Source of the DNA: Hydractinia symbiolongicarpus
Lineage: Eukaryota; Cnidaria; Hydrozoa; Anthoathecata; Hydractiniidae
Length of the DNA: 64,000 bases
Assembly (NCBI RefSeq): GCF_029227915.1
Contig: NC_079889.1
Location: 248,001 to 312,000 of the forward strand
Reading direction: 5' to 3'
The position numbers and the translations under genes were made by a program. Of the stretch, positions 14,882 to 21,639 are shown piece after piece (the first letter of the stretch is position 1; each line of letters starts with the position of its first letter). A model generated the notes under the pieces. The model was not told the DNA's origin and ran no database searches. It saw nothing but the letters and a program-made list of their open reading frames with translations.

Positions 14882-15523
14882 GTCTCTCTCTCTGTCTCTC
14901 TGTCTCTCTGTCTGTCTCTCTGTCTGTCTCTCTGTCTGTCTGTTGCTGTTTCAGATGGACTGGCTCATTATTTCATCTTGTTAACGTTGGTTTTTTAGGT
15001 CAGAAACTTGTACGATGATCATCCTTTCGACGAAGTAAATGATTTGCGACTGTTTATTTTTCATTCGTTCAGGTAGGGTGTCTAATCAGAAATTAAAAAA
15101 TAATATTTGTTATAAACTTACGCTTGGTGACGTTTAAAAAATTATTGCACGACCAGTGTAACCACTGATAGTTGCATCTCTCGAATCGACGCCGATCATA
15201 GGCTTTTGAGTAAATGATAATATTTTCAACTGACGCTAGGCAAATGATCGCCTACCTTTGAAATATTTACATAAAGAGCTATCGGAATTTGGGTTTAATT
15301 TGGAAATATGGGTTTCTAAAGTAATGGTTGGGACAAATATACAATACAGTCTCTTTATTCAGAGATTTTTTATTGCGGAAACATCTGCTGAAAATCATAT
15401 CACTTTTTTTCTGACAAAATAGAAATAGTACATTAGTTTTACGATTTTAATGATCATTTTATTTTTTATTATTATTATAGTGAAGGTACTGGAGAAGGAA
15501 TCAACAAAAAGATAAAAACATGA
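78..15523 (+). CDS. Multi-exon extracellular thrombospondin-repeat (TSR) protein, 5' end outside window
   Basis: Eighteen exons join in frame into 889 codons plus a stop: 78-275, 1185-1333, 1607-1726, 2464-2499, 3352-3469, 4118-4324, 4584-4760, 5776-5958, 7234-7404, 8197-8349, 8721-8903, 9615-9890, 10767-10901, 11869-12036, 12368-12538, 14532-14641, 14999-15072 and 15481-15523. Nearly every module exon begins and ends in phase 1, the usual arrangement for shuffled extracellular domains. The modules are one TSR-like unit, a domain of unknown type spread over four exons, six TSR-like units, an eight-cysteine module, three more TSRs and a C-terminal SEA-like stretch. TSRs of this kind bind matrix or cell-surface partners outside the cell. 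Many N-glycosylation sequons are visible. No signal peptide or membrane span is seen; the signal would lie upstream. A polyadenylation signal follows at 15732. The module order matches no named gene I know, so I give no symbol. The small exon 2464-2499 is the weakest part of the model. Confidence 0.85.
1185..1333 (+). CDS. Exon of unknown extracellular domain, part 1
   Basis: The acceptor is TTATTATAG and the donor AAG|GTTGAC. The exon starts in phase 1, which fits the preceding exon, and ends in phase 0. The 49 codons begin TCDLVHSPRSYRCES and carry NQTK, a sequon. I do not recognise the fold. It appears to continue through the next three exons. Confidence 0.6.
1607..1726 (+). CDS. Exon of unknown extracellular domain, part 2
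   Basis: Exactly 40 codons lie between a GTTTAG acceptor and a CAG|GTAACA donor, phase 0 at both ends. The product starts CESQSSEGYIQPNV and is beta-strand-like, rich in serine, isoleucine and valine. Phase agreement with its neighbours is the main support. Confidence 0.55.
2464..2499 (+). CDS. Possible 12-codon micro-exon of the unknown domain
   Basis: A short stretch encoding GLSNLEHLSQVQ lies between TTCATCAG and CAG|GTTAAT and is phase 0 on both sides, so it fits between its neighbours. The exons on either side would also join in frame without it. Transcript data are needed to confirm it. Confidence 0.35.
2609..3005. repeat. Cluster of TCCGAAAATTTT motifs in an intron
   Basis: The motif CCGAAAATTTT and its complement recur about six times (2618-2720 and again at 2967), including the palindrome CCGAAAATTTTCGG. 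The spacing is irregular. It could be the end of a degraded transposon. No coding capacity is seen. Confidence 0.4.
3352..3469 (+). CDS. Exon of unknown extracellular domain, part 4
   Basis: It starts after a TTTACTAG acceptor in phase 0 and ends at G|GTAAGA in phase 1, which restores phase for the following TSR exons. The 39 codons encode a hydrophobic, strand-rich segment containing LPHGWMTIFGSS and ending SISGC. Confidence 0.55.
4118..4324 (+). CDS. Divergent TSR-like exon
   Basis: Phase 1 at both ends, 69 codons. The product contains QWKHVPGICNATCEFGAKING, a TSR-like W-C-C core, and ends CAGDLVCF. The end parallels the CYNDGTPCF ending of the next exon, which is why I use the GTGAGT donor at 4325 and not the earlier GTGATC. 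Confidence 0.7.
4584..4760 (+). CDS. TSR-like exon
   Basis: Phase 1 at both ends, 59 codons. It encodes TTWSEFGECGGDCGINGTKN followed by RTRDC, a good TSR core with a single tryptophan. There are two sequons (NGT and NCS). The donor is G|GTAAGC. Confidence 0.8.
5101..5290. repeat. Imperfect long palindrome (foldback element) in an intron
   Basis: The left arm (about 5101-5190) and the right arm (about 5200-5290) are inverted copies of each other. TAGAATGTTATTAAAAT reads on one side and its complement on the other, as do the TTCGAAAA and GATGGAG blocks. It looks like a palindromic MITE inside the TSR gene's intron. Confidence 0.75.
5776..5958 (+). CDS. Divergent TSR-like exon lacking the second core cysteine
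   Basis: Phase 1 at both ends, 61 codons. It opens EWATWENWSKACNNT and continues SYRKRAC. The W-x-x-W-x-x-W ladder of a TSR is present, but the usual TCGxG element is replaced by NNTTS, so one disulphide partner is missing. It ends in VSCF like the two preceding modules. Confidence 0.75.
7234..7404 (+). CDS. TSR exon
   Basis: Phase 1 at both ends, 57 codons. It encodes EWGNWTSIGCSNDCGTGVET, then REC, and ends CQLAPCS. The six-cysteine TSR pattern is complete. The acceptor is TTTTCTAG and the donor G|GTATGT. Confidence 0.85.
8197..8349 (+). CDS. TSR exon
   Basis: Phase 1 at both ends, 51 codons, starting after CTTTCAG. It encodes YSNWTEWSENCTKPCGVGKQ and NRTC, with an ending CNVHDCP. This is a canonical TSR with two tryptophans spaced for C-mannosylation. 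Confidence 0.9.
8721..8903 (+). CDS. Canonical TSR exon with O-fucosylation-type motif
   Basis: Phase 1 at both ends, 61 codons. The core reads WTSWSLCNVSCGSGFNERYR. WxxW fits C-mannosylation, and CNVSCG fits the CxxS/TCG consensus for protein O-fucosyltransferase 2. It ends CYTSVSCP before G|GTAAGC. Confidence 0.92.
9615..9890 (+). CDS. Eight-cysteine module exon inside the TSR array
   Basis: Phase 1 at both ends, 92 codons, with no TSR signature. The cysteines fall in SC-x3-C-x6-C, a later KC, two DC pairs and a closing RICNC. The pattern resembles a cysteine-rich module I recall beside TSR domains in cnidarian proteins (SC..FC..KGL.C....C.C), but I cannot name the family with certainty. 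The donor is G|GTACTA. Confidence 0.8.
9955..9987 (+). repeat. (CTGT)n microsatellite
   Basis: About eight perfect tetranucleotide copies in the intron after the eight-cysteine exon. Confidence 0.95.
10767..10901 (+). CDS. Short TSR exon with reduced cysteines
   Basis: Phase 1 at both ends, 45 codons, much shorter than its neighbours. It encodes YGPWQQWGQCDSRCSYGVKE and ends PCKTRICE. The WxxW ladder and four cysteines remain, but the middle pair of a standard TSR is absent. Confidence 0.85.
11869..12036 (+). CDS. Canonical TSR exon with O-fucosylation-type motif
   Basis: Phase 1 at both ends, 56 codons. It encodes GKWSAWNEFSSCSVTCGAGT and RTRSC, then FGGRQC and PAICP. All six cysteines are present. 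CSVTCG fits the CxxS/TCG consensus. Confidence 0.92.
12368..12538 (+). CDS. TSR exon
   Basis: Phase 1 at both ends, 57 codons. It encodes GGWSNWTKYEECDRPCGGGR and RHRKC, then GAPCP and NHSCS. A complete TSR and the last one in the array. The donor is T|GTAAGT. Confidence 0.92.
14532..14641 (+). CDS. SEA-like domain, first exon
   Basis: The acceptor is TGATTGTAG. It starts in phase 1, matching the last TSR exon, and ends in phase 0 at TCA|GTAAGT. The product reads VRVDLLLEFVDEPFYEEIVR then SYDFKEKIKRS. That is a beta-strand followed by an amphipathic helix, as in the first half of a SEA domain. Confidence 0.7.
14811..14943 (+). repeat. (TCTG)n / (TC)n compound microsatellite
   Basis: A perfect tetranucleotide run of about 60 bases grades into interrupted TCTC/TCTG. 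It sits in the intron that splits the SEA-like domain and has the same unit as the shorter tract at 9955. Confidence 0.95.
14999..15072 (+). CDS. SEA-like domain, second exon
   Basis: Phase 0 to phase 2, from a TTTTTTAG acceptor to AG|GTAGGG. It encodes VRNLYDDHPFDEVND and LRLFIFHSFR. The helix-LY-strand-FR order is that of a SEA domain leading to its cleavage loop. Confidence 0.7.
15481..15523 (+). CDS. Terminal exon ending inside the SEA-like domain
   Basis: After TATTATTATAG one base completes a serine codon. The exon then encodes EGTGEGINKKIKT and a TGA stop. The stop falls just where a normal SEA domain would carry its GS-V cleavage site and last strands, and no membrane span follows. 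Either the domain is truncated and the protein secreted, or an alternative last exon exists. Confidence 0.6.
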
Positions 15524-15731
15524 ACATTTTAATAGCAACCGTTGCAATCTCAAGAACGCATTTTATATAGAATTTTTACATCACATTTAGCATGGTGTCA
15601 GCCCTGTACAATCATAGAATGTCCTGCTCCCCGATCGTAGAAAGTTTTGGAAAGTCTTAAATTACGATTTTAGAGTATCCTGAAAAAGTAGTGTGTCTAA
15701 ATATGACGTTATAAAGTGGAAACTTTTACTC

Positions 15732-15737
15732 AATAAA
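15732..15737 (+). terminator. Polyadenylation signal of the TSR gene
   Basis: AATAAA about 210 bases after the stop codon at 15523, the first such hexamer downstream. Confidence 0.6.
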
Positions 15738-18053
15738 ACTAGCCCTAAAATTTAGTACAGTTTTGAAAATCATAGCATTAAAACGTCATTCGTCCTGGAA
15801 AATGTCTCTGATGTTTTGTTCTCTAGAGAATTTATAGTAATATCTTAATTTAAAGTTAAAACTTACTGGGCACCATGTTTTAACCCCCCCCCCCCCCCCC
15901 CCCACAAACACACACACACAAGGATTTTTAGCATTGATAATGAAGAGAAACATTATTTCGTGGATACAGATATGTTAAAATAATACACGTGTAAATTTAT
16001 TTAATAAATATTTATTTGCATTTAATGCAAACTTTTTGAATTTATTATTTATTTAGTGTGCTGTAATTTTCAACCTCGTATAATTTGATAACATCAATTC
16101 GCCTTAAAGTTGCTCTAACATTATAAAAAGTTGCGACCGGCCTGCTATTCATTAGAAGGCTAATTTTGAAAACTTTGTCTGAGCTATTTTCTTTAGCATG
16201 TATATAATGAAATGGGAACGACAGTTTATATCCATTGCCTATTTACTTATTTATTTTGTAACTAGTGGTAGCTTGTAGATAAATCAACGGGTTCGCATTT
16301 TGTGTTTCCTTAGCACAACATTTTTCTAACGCACAAACAAACACGAAAAAGTATGCAATGTTGTAAATTAAACTGAAAGGGTCAACAAAGAAAGAAAATT
16401 GCGTATATTTAAATATGAGGTTTATATTTTAACTTCGAAGCATCCCTTTCTTGACAACTCCATGCATAGCTTGTAATTGAGAAACCATGTTATTTTCTAA
16501 TTAGATTTTAATTTTCACTTCACTGGTTTTTAAAATAAACACCGCCTTCCAGCAAACGCCACACTCATACGTTTCAGAATAAAAAAAAAGTTCTTTCCTC
16601 TTTAAATAAATTAATTAGGTTTATTGCACACATTTGTATATATTTATCTTGCAGTATATTTCCATTGTTGATATTTGACATTATGATGTTTCAAAAAAAG
16701 TATTTTCAACATAGCATAATGTGAAAAGCATGTTGTAAATAAGGTTTGACCTAACAGAACACAGTTCCTCCAACGTTTTTCCGTTTTAGCTTGTTACATT
16801 GATACAGCGCGAAGGTCCAAAGCCCTATGTGCAAAGTTGTTACTCTTTAAACTCAACAGTTTTTAACCTTAGTTGCTTTCTTAAGGTTGTGTTGGTTTCC
16901 ATGTACATGATGTCACTCTCTGAACAGTCAGTAATTGTCAGAAATTTCCAATATATCAGAAAAATGTCTGGGTACAATGAGGATTATCAAAAAAAAAGGA
17001 ATATCAGTAATTTCTTTAATATGCCAGGAAATTGTCAGGACTGTTTCAGAACTGTTCTCAAAGAACTGTGAATGAATTTTTTATAGTTTTTATCAATGTA
17101 ATTACATTTAATTTTTTTAGGACAATCCAAGGTGGAAACAGTGGATAAGTCTAGTTTTGGCTGTTGACTGAAAACATCTACTACACCAGGAAATTGCCAG
17201 AAATTTTCGTCAAAACGTCAAAAAGATAAAGAGTTAATAGTGAGTAAAAGACACATTTTATTAACTAATTTTTGTTTACGTATATCAATTACGTATTCCG
17301 ATCTCGAAAATATAAATACATTGGCCTGGAAGATTCGGCATTTCTTTTTCCTGAAATCTAACGGAGGTTTAAATATTTTGGCTTCGTTAATTTTCCATTT
17401 TTTGAATATTTTATGTCCTCTTGTTTTCAAAACAGGAAATCGTGAAACATGTTCTCTGATTGTATTCCGTTTTCTAAATAACGCTGTGAAATTCATTACT
17501 AATATCTATGATCTAAATTTCTGTGTTTAGCGCAAATAGCATATGAAAGTGAGAAATCACATTTTTTAGGAGTTGAAAAAAGTTACCGCTCTTTCAATTC
17601 TTACCTAGAGCTTTCTTTCTTCTGTCCTTCGAATGGAACTTTTGACACTGCAATGCAACGTTATCATAACAATGACAAGCCAAAATATGACATCAATTGT
17701 TGTATTAAACGTCAACAATAGAATGAATCAATTAAGCTTTCTGATAGATTATGCACCAAAATATTAAAAAATAAATTCCCAAAATACAAAATAAATTTTT
17801 CAAAAATTATTTTTCATGGCGTCCGTTTAATAAAGATTTTTTTTAAACCCGGCAGAAAGCGGTATAAGAAACAAGTCCTGTGCGTCTGATGAAGCCCTTG
17901 TGTCTTAGGTCATCCCTTTACCCACACAACATCCTTTTTCTGCATACGATACTTCGAATCCTCCACTGGAGAGTAGTGACACCCAATCGGAAAACATGTC
18001 TGACGTTGTTGATAGATTTTCCTCACCCAAAAACTACTTTTTTAATTTTCAAT
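15738..18053. other. Intergenic stretch without supported genes
   Basis: Open frames here (for example 16799-17071 and 17240-17530) are short, start at non-ATG codons or overlap on both strands, and have no splice or domain support. The motif CAGGAAATTG-CAG recurs loosely at 16930-17215. I see nothing else. Confidence 0.6.
15884..15921 (+). repeat. Poly-C tract followed by (CA)n
   Basis: Twenty consecutive cytosines followed by a short CA dinucleotide run, just past the TSR gene. Confidence 0.95.
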
Positions 18054-18275
18054 TTATAAATACTGTTTTATTTTACATACGATCTTTTTGAACAGCTTCC
18101 AAACAAGAAACAATACAAATCCAATAACAGGCGTACTATAAAACTCCACAATATTTAGAACGCTTGATATTAAAATAATATTTTCATGGTTTTTATGGCT
18201 GTACATGTATAAAAACGCACGAAATTGGTTTACTCCAACAAGAAAACAAAGGCTGACTAAAGATGTTGTTTCCAT
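18054..18275 (-). pseudogene. C-terminal membrane segments in a shifted frame
   Basis: Immediately downstream of the TAA at 18295, another frame carries KFINWMETTSLVSL and two more hydrophobic stretches (NIILISSVLNIVEFY and VIGFVLFLVWKLF). They read as the natural end of the membrane domain and would bring the span count to about seven. The join needs a frame change within about 20 bases. Confidence 0.6.
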
Positions 18276-18294
18276 CCAGTTGATGAATTTTCAT

Positions 18295-20346
18295 TTATAT
18301 GGTTTCACACGCAAATGAACTACCAGTAGTAAAAGCATGATTGGAAGGATGAACCACAATCTTTCCCAAAAAGCAATATCCAATAGATAGCGGTGGTATA
18401 AATATGCAGCAAAAGAATTCCACGACAGTGATTTTGTGATTTTCTAGAAGTCGAACACTTACACATAATGTTAGTGGGAATGGTAAAATCCATAAAACGA
18501 AATATACAATGTTTACCTTTTGCCAAAGGGTATAACATGTAATTTCTCCATTTACGTGAAGAATGTATTCTCCGTTCACCTTTCTGCAATTAATAAATTG
18601 CAAAGAAAATTTGGCCCAGATTGTGTAACCAAGAATGACAACATGTAAACAGTAAATGGATGCACGAAGTAGAAATCTGCGGTATCTCCAGTAATATATC
18701 GTATTTTTGCGCACAACGCAATACAATCCTGCAATCAATAAAAATATAAATGCTGAAAGAAGCATACAACAAACAAACAAAAATTCTTTGATAATCATTC
18801 TTTCGACAACCGTCATTTCCTTTTTCGGGCAAAATTTAAAAAACTCTTTCGGCATATTAAGGTTGAATAAATCGAATGCCAGTGTATTTAGAACATTTGA
18901 TCTTTCATCAGTTTGTACATCTACTTTAACATGAATTAATGATTTAATCTGATAAAAGGCAACTAACACTTTCAATATGCCAGGTATTCTGCTGTTTTCT
19001 TTATAGTATTTGTGATTCGATGACATCACTTCGTCTATTGGCGGTGAGCCGTGTATGACAACAAAACCATCATCGTCAATCAAGGTATATTCGGGATGAT
19101 TAATAGAAATGCCTCTAGTTTTGTTCAATGATTTCAATTCACTTTTTTCCTCTTGTTTTGAACGATTTTTAAACTTCAAAACCTTTTTTAAAGCTAGCAC
19201 AAAAAAGTATTTTGCAAAGAAACTTATCTCTTTTAAGTACGCTAGTAGCATCGCGTATGTCAATCCAAAGATTAGAAATATTATCCAAAACGGTCCCTGG
19301 CCGGTGCATGAAGTTGAAGAAACACAACGATTATCAAAATAGTTGACCTGATAGCCTGTTTTACATATTCCACAGAGTTTCCCAGTTCTGTGTCTAGCGC
19401 AACTTTTAATAGATGTGCATATTCTGTCCTCTTGGGAACAGCAGTACTGTTCTGGGCAAGGGATAAACTTAAGATGGTTTTGATTTACGAATCCCCAAAA
19501 TCGGTCTTTACTTTTGATATGGCCATCACAGTCTCCACCTGGAGGGCACGGGAAGCATTGAATTTGTTTGTTAAGGGGCTTAATTATATTGCCTGGCACA
19601 ATGTGAATTTTCTGGCTTGAAGTTTGGAGTCTATATGTGCTTCTAGAACAAAGTTTGCATGACAACTTGTATACGATACGTATTACTTCTCTCTCGCATT
19701 TTGAATAAAGTGCATTGTAGTTTATGGGGCATGTGTAGTCCAAGGATATATTAGTTTGCCTTGAAAGGTAATTGGATGGAATAAGTTTCCTTTCTTTACT
19801 GCGAGATAATATTACGTTGACGTTGTATATTGTGGAATGAGTTGCAAATGGTAAGTTAATGTAAAGGGCAGCGGGCACAGGATATGTTCTTGTTTCAGCG
19901 ACTTTTATTGTGACGTTAATTATTCTTAACCAAGGGAACATTATATGGCCTTGAATAAAAAGCAGTTCGATCGCGGTTTTTAGAGCGAAATTTTTGTCAA
20001 AATTTACGTTAGCTATTGCGACATTACTTCTTTCACAACGCATACCTCCAACTTCATTTGCGGTGTTACCTTTAATTATTGATGAATACATATGAATTTC
20101 TGAGTCCTTAGCATAAATACCACCTCCATCTCTTTTTGCTTTGTTGAATTTAATATTTGTGTTTACTGAAGAAACATTACCGAATAAAATTTTAATACCT
20201 CCTCCACTTCTTGCGGTATTGTTAGTTACATTTGTGTTTACTAAAGACACTTTGCTTCTGCCTCCATAAGTTGCGGTATTGTAAGTTTTATTTGTGTTTA
20301 GTAAGGACACCTTGCTTATGTATAGTTGAATACCTCCTCCATGCAT
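18295..20346 (-). CDS. Longest intact frame of the beta-helix membrane protein
   Basis: The first third is asparagine- and threonine-rich with repeated NTNxTxNTA-GGGI units. Each is one turn of a beta-helix. The middle holds a cysteine-rich segment like laminin/EGF-type knobs (YCCSQEDRICTSIKSC, RTGKLCGICKTGY). The last part has five clear hydrophobic segments: GPFWIIFLIFGLTYAML, FLFVCCMLLSAFIFLL, IYCLHVVILGYTIW, IVYFVLWILPFPLTL and FFCCIFIPPLSIGYCFL. An intracellular acidic/basic loop lies between the first two. The frame opens mid-repeat, so its first ATG is unlikely to be the true start. Confidence 0.75.
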   Translation of the reverse strand: MHGGGIQLYISKVSLLNTNKTYNTATYGGRSKVSLVNTNVTNNTARSGGGIKILFGNVSSVNTNIKFNKAKRDGGGIYAKDSEIHMYSSIIKGNTANEVGGMRCERSNVAIANVNFDKNFALKTAIELLFIQGHIMFPWLRIINVTIKVAETRTYPVPAALYINLPFATHSTIYNVNVILSRSKERKLIPSNYLSRQTNISLDYTCPINYNALYSKCEREVIRIVYKLSCKLCSRSTYRLQTSSQKIHIVPGNIIKPLNKQIQCFPCPPGGDCDGHIKSKDRFWGFVNQNHLKFIPCPEQYCCSQEDRICTSIKSCARHRTGKLCGICKTGYQVNYFDNRCVSSTSCTGQGPFWIIFLIFGLTYAMLLAYLKEISFFAKYFFVLALKKVLKFKNRSKQEEKSELKSLNKTRGISINHPEYTLIDDDGFVVIHGSPPIDEVMSSNHKYYKENSRIPGILKVLVAFYQIKSLIHVKVDVQTDERSNVLNTLAFDLFNLNMPKEFFKFCPKKEMTVVERMIIKEFLFVCCMLLSAFIFLLIAGLYCVVRKNTIYYWRYRRFLLRASIYCLHVVILGYTIWAKFSLQFINCRKVNGEYILHVNGEITCYTLWQKVNIVYFVLWILPFPLTLCVSVRLLENHKITVVEFFCCIFIPPLSIGYCFLGKIVVHPSNHAFTTGSSFACETI

Positions 20347-20356
20347 CGCAGTATTG

Positions 20357-21520
20357 TTAGTTACTTTGGTGTTTGCTAATATTCACGGTTGAGTAATTCG
20401 AAATTTCAATAGCACTACCTGTTGGCAAAGAGGTGTTATTTAAGAAGTTCGAGTTGTTCATCAACACTTTGCTTCTTTTTATGATCAATATTCCGGCACG
20501 AACTCTGTTATTAATGAATTTTGACATAATTTTTCCAGTTGTTTTGTAAGCGTAAACTACTGAATTTGGGACATGACTCATTCGGGCTCCTTTAACATTA
20601 TTTCAAAAGTAAGAATTAATTATACTCATTTGACCATCAAAAAATAATAAAAAAGGGCTGCCGCTTTTCGTTCTATTGAAGATGGAATTTGCGATCAATG
20701 TTCTTCCTTGTTTGGCATGAAGAAAACAGTTGGTTTTTGTACCCGAAATTATCGAATTCCGTACTGTTATATCTGTGTTATAGGTTTTAACGTATCCATA
20801 ACCATAAAGTTGACACTGTACAAATGTTACAGAAGTTACGTTGATAAGAAGAGAACAAAATGTGTTTTTACAAATGTTGAGTTTGTGAATATCATATGAA
20901 CATTTCCAGTTATGTTATGGTAAGATTGTCCTTCTGTTCCTCCTCCAACAAACGTAACGTTATCAAACATCATCACGGAAGTTTTTTTACCCCTTAAAGC
21001 TGCACTGCAAATGCGCGAAATGTGAAAAAATAAACAATTTTTCACAGTAATTTTAAGCGTAGATTTTGTATTGCTTTCACTTAGAAGAAAAGAAGAAACG
21101 TTTTGAAATATGCAGTCATAAATATCAATATATATTGAGATGTTTTCTTTTGCGAAGATATTTAGGAAACTGGAATTTTCAGAAAACTGCATATCGCAAA
21201 ACTCTATTCCATGTAGTGATAAGTATGTGTCGTTAAATCTTGTATATAAAATATGTCAATGTAGTAAGTCTTTTCTCTCTTAATTAACGGTCTAAAATAA
21301 CTGCTATTTTTCTTTTTAATGCGAAGTGATTCATGCGGATTCATAGTTTCGGTAACGAAATAAACCATGCGGTTTGTTGCACCTCCATTAAGTATGATAG
21401 TGTCTCTTGTATTTCTTTTGTTTGTTGTATAATGAATCGTCCTGCATGGATTTGATTCATGCCCACATGACGGATTATCAATGCCATTGTTAGAAGCATG
21501 AATGTCCACGCATACAACAA
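20357..21520 (-). pseudogene. N-terminal part of the beta-helix protein, three frames
   Basis: The pieces 21520-21204, 21240-20836, about 20860-20606 and 20605-20357 lie in changing frames. Together they give a continuous beta-helix-like protein. Examples are GIEFCDMQFSENSSF, TFVQCQLYGYGYVKTY, NCFLHAKQGRTLIANSIF and AGILIIKRSKVLMNNSNFL. One break is a TGA between SYF and NNVKG. The first exon joins through a TTTCTCTAG acceptor in matching phase. Confidence 0.65.
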
Positions 21521-21591
21521 CTAGAGAAAGCAAATATAAAGTAAATGTATTGCAAAAAATTGATTTTGTGTGTTTATTATATTATTCTTAC

Positions 21592-21638
21592 CAATCACAC
21601 AGATTTTAAGGATGGCTAGCACCAGCTGAATGACAGTT
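21592..21638 (-). CDS. Putative signal-peptide exon of the beta-helix gene
   Basis: A 47-base stretch between TGTATTTTAG and G|GTAAGA encodes TVIQLVLAILKICVI. It is phase 1 at its end and joins in frame to VVVCVDIHASNNG. The combined hydrophobic run looks like a signal peptide. No ATG is seen in it, so at least one exon lies further upstream. Confidence 0.45.
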
Positions 21639-21639
21639 C

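Larger units (their letters stand above)
18054..21638 (-). pseudogene. Beta-helix (PMP-like repeat) multi-pass membrane protein, frame-broken
   Basis: Reading down the minus strand: a signal-like exon (21638-21592), a GTAAGA intron, then from 21520 a segment CVDIHASNNGIDNPSCGHES that opens beta-helix proteins of this type. Next come GGxx/NNT repeats (GGGIQ, GGGIK, DGGGIY) typical of a right-handed beta-helix. A cysteine-rich stretch follows (CPPGGDCDGH, CGICKTGYQ), then about seven hydrophobic segments. The longest intact piece is 18295-20346 (683 codons). Lesions relative to one continuous protein: frame change near 21230-21260, frame change near 20855, in-frame TGA near 20606, frame change near 20385, and a TAA plus frame change at about 18290. 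Five breaks suggest a decaying copy, though assembly error is possible. If functional it would be a cell-surface adhesion or receptor-like protein. Confidence 0.75.

Noticed and set aside
16799-17071. Plus-strand 90-codon ORF
   Set aside because: There is no ATG start, domain or splice context. It overlaps low-grade repeats.
18707-19620. Plus-strand ORFs opposite the membrane protein
   Set aside because: They are shadows of the minus-strand coding frame.
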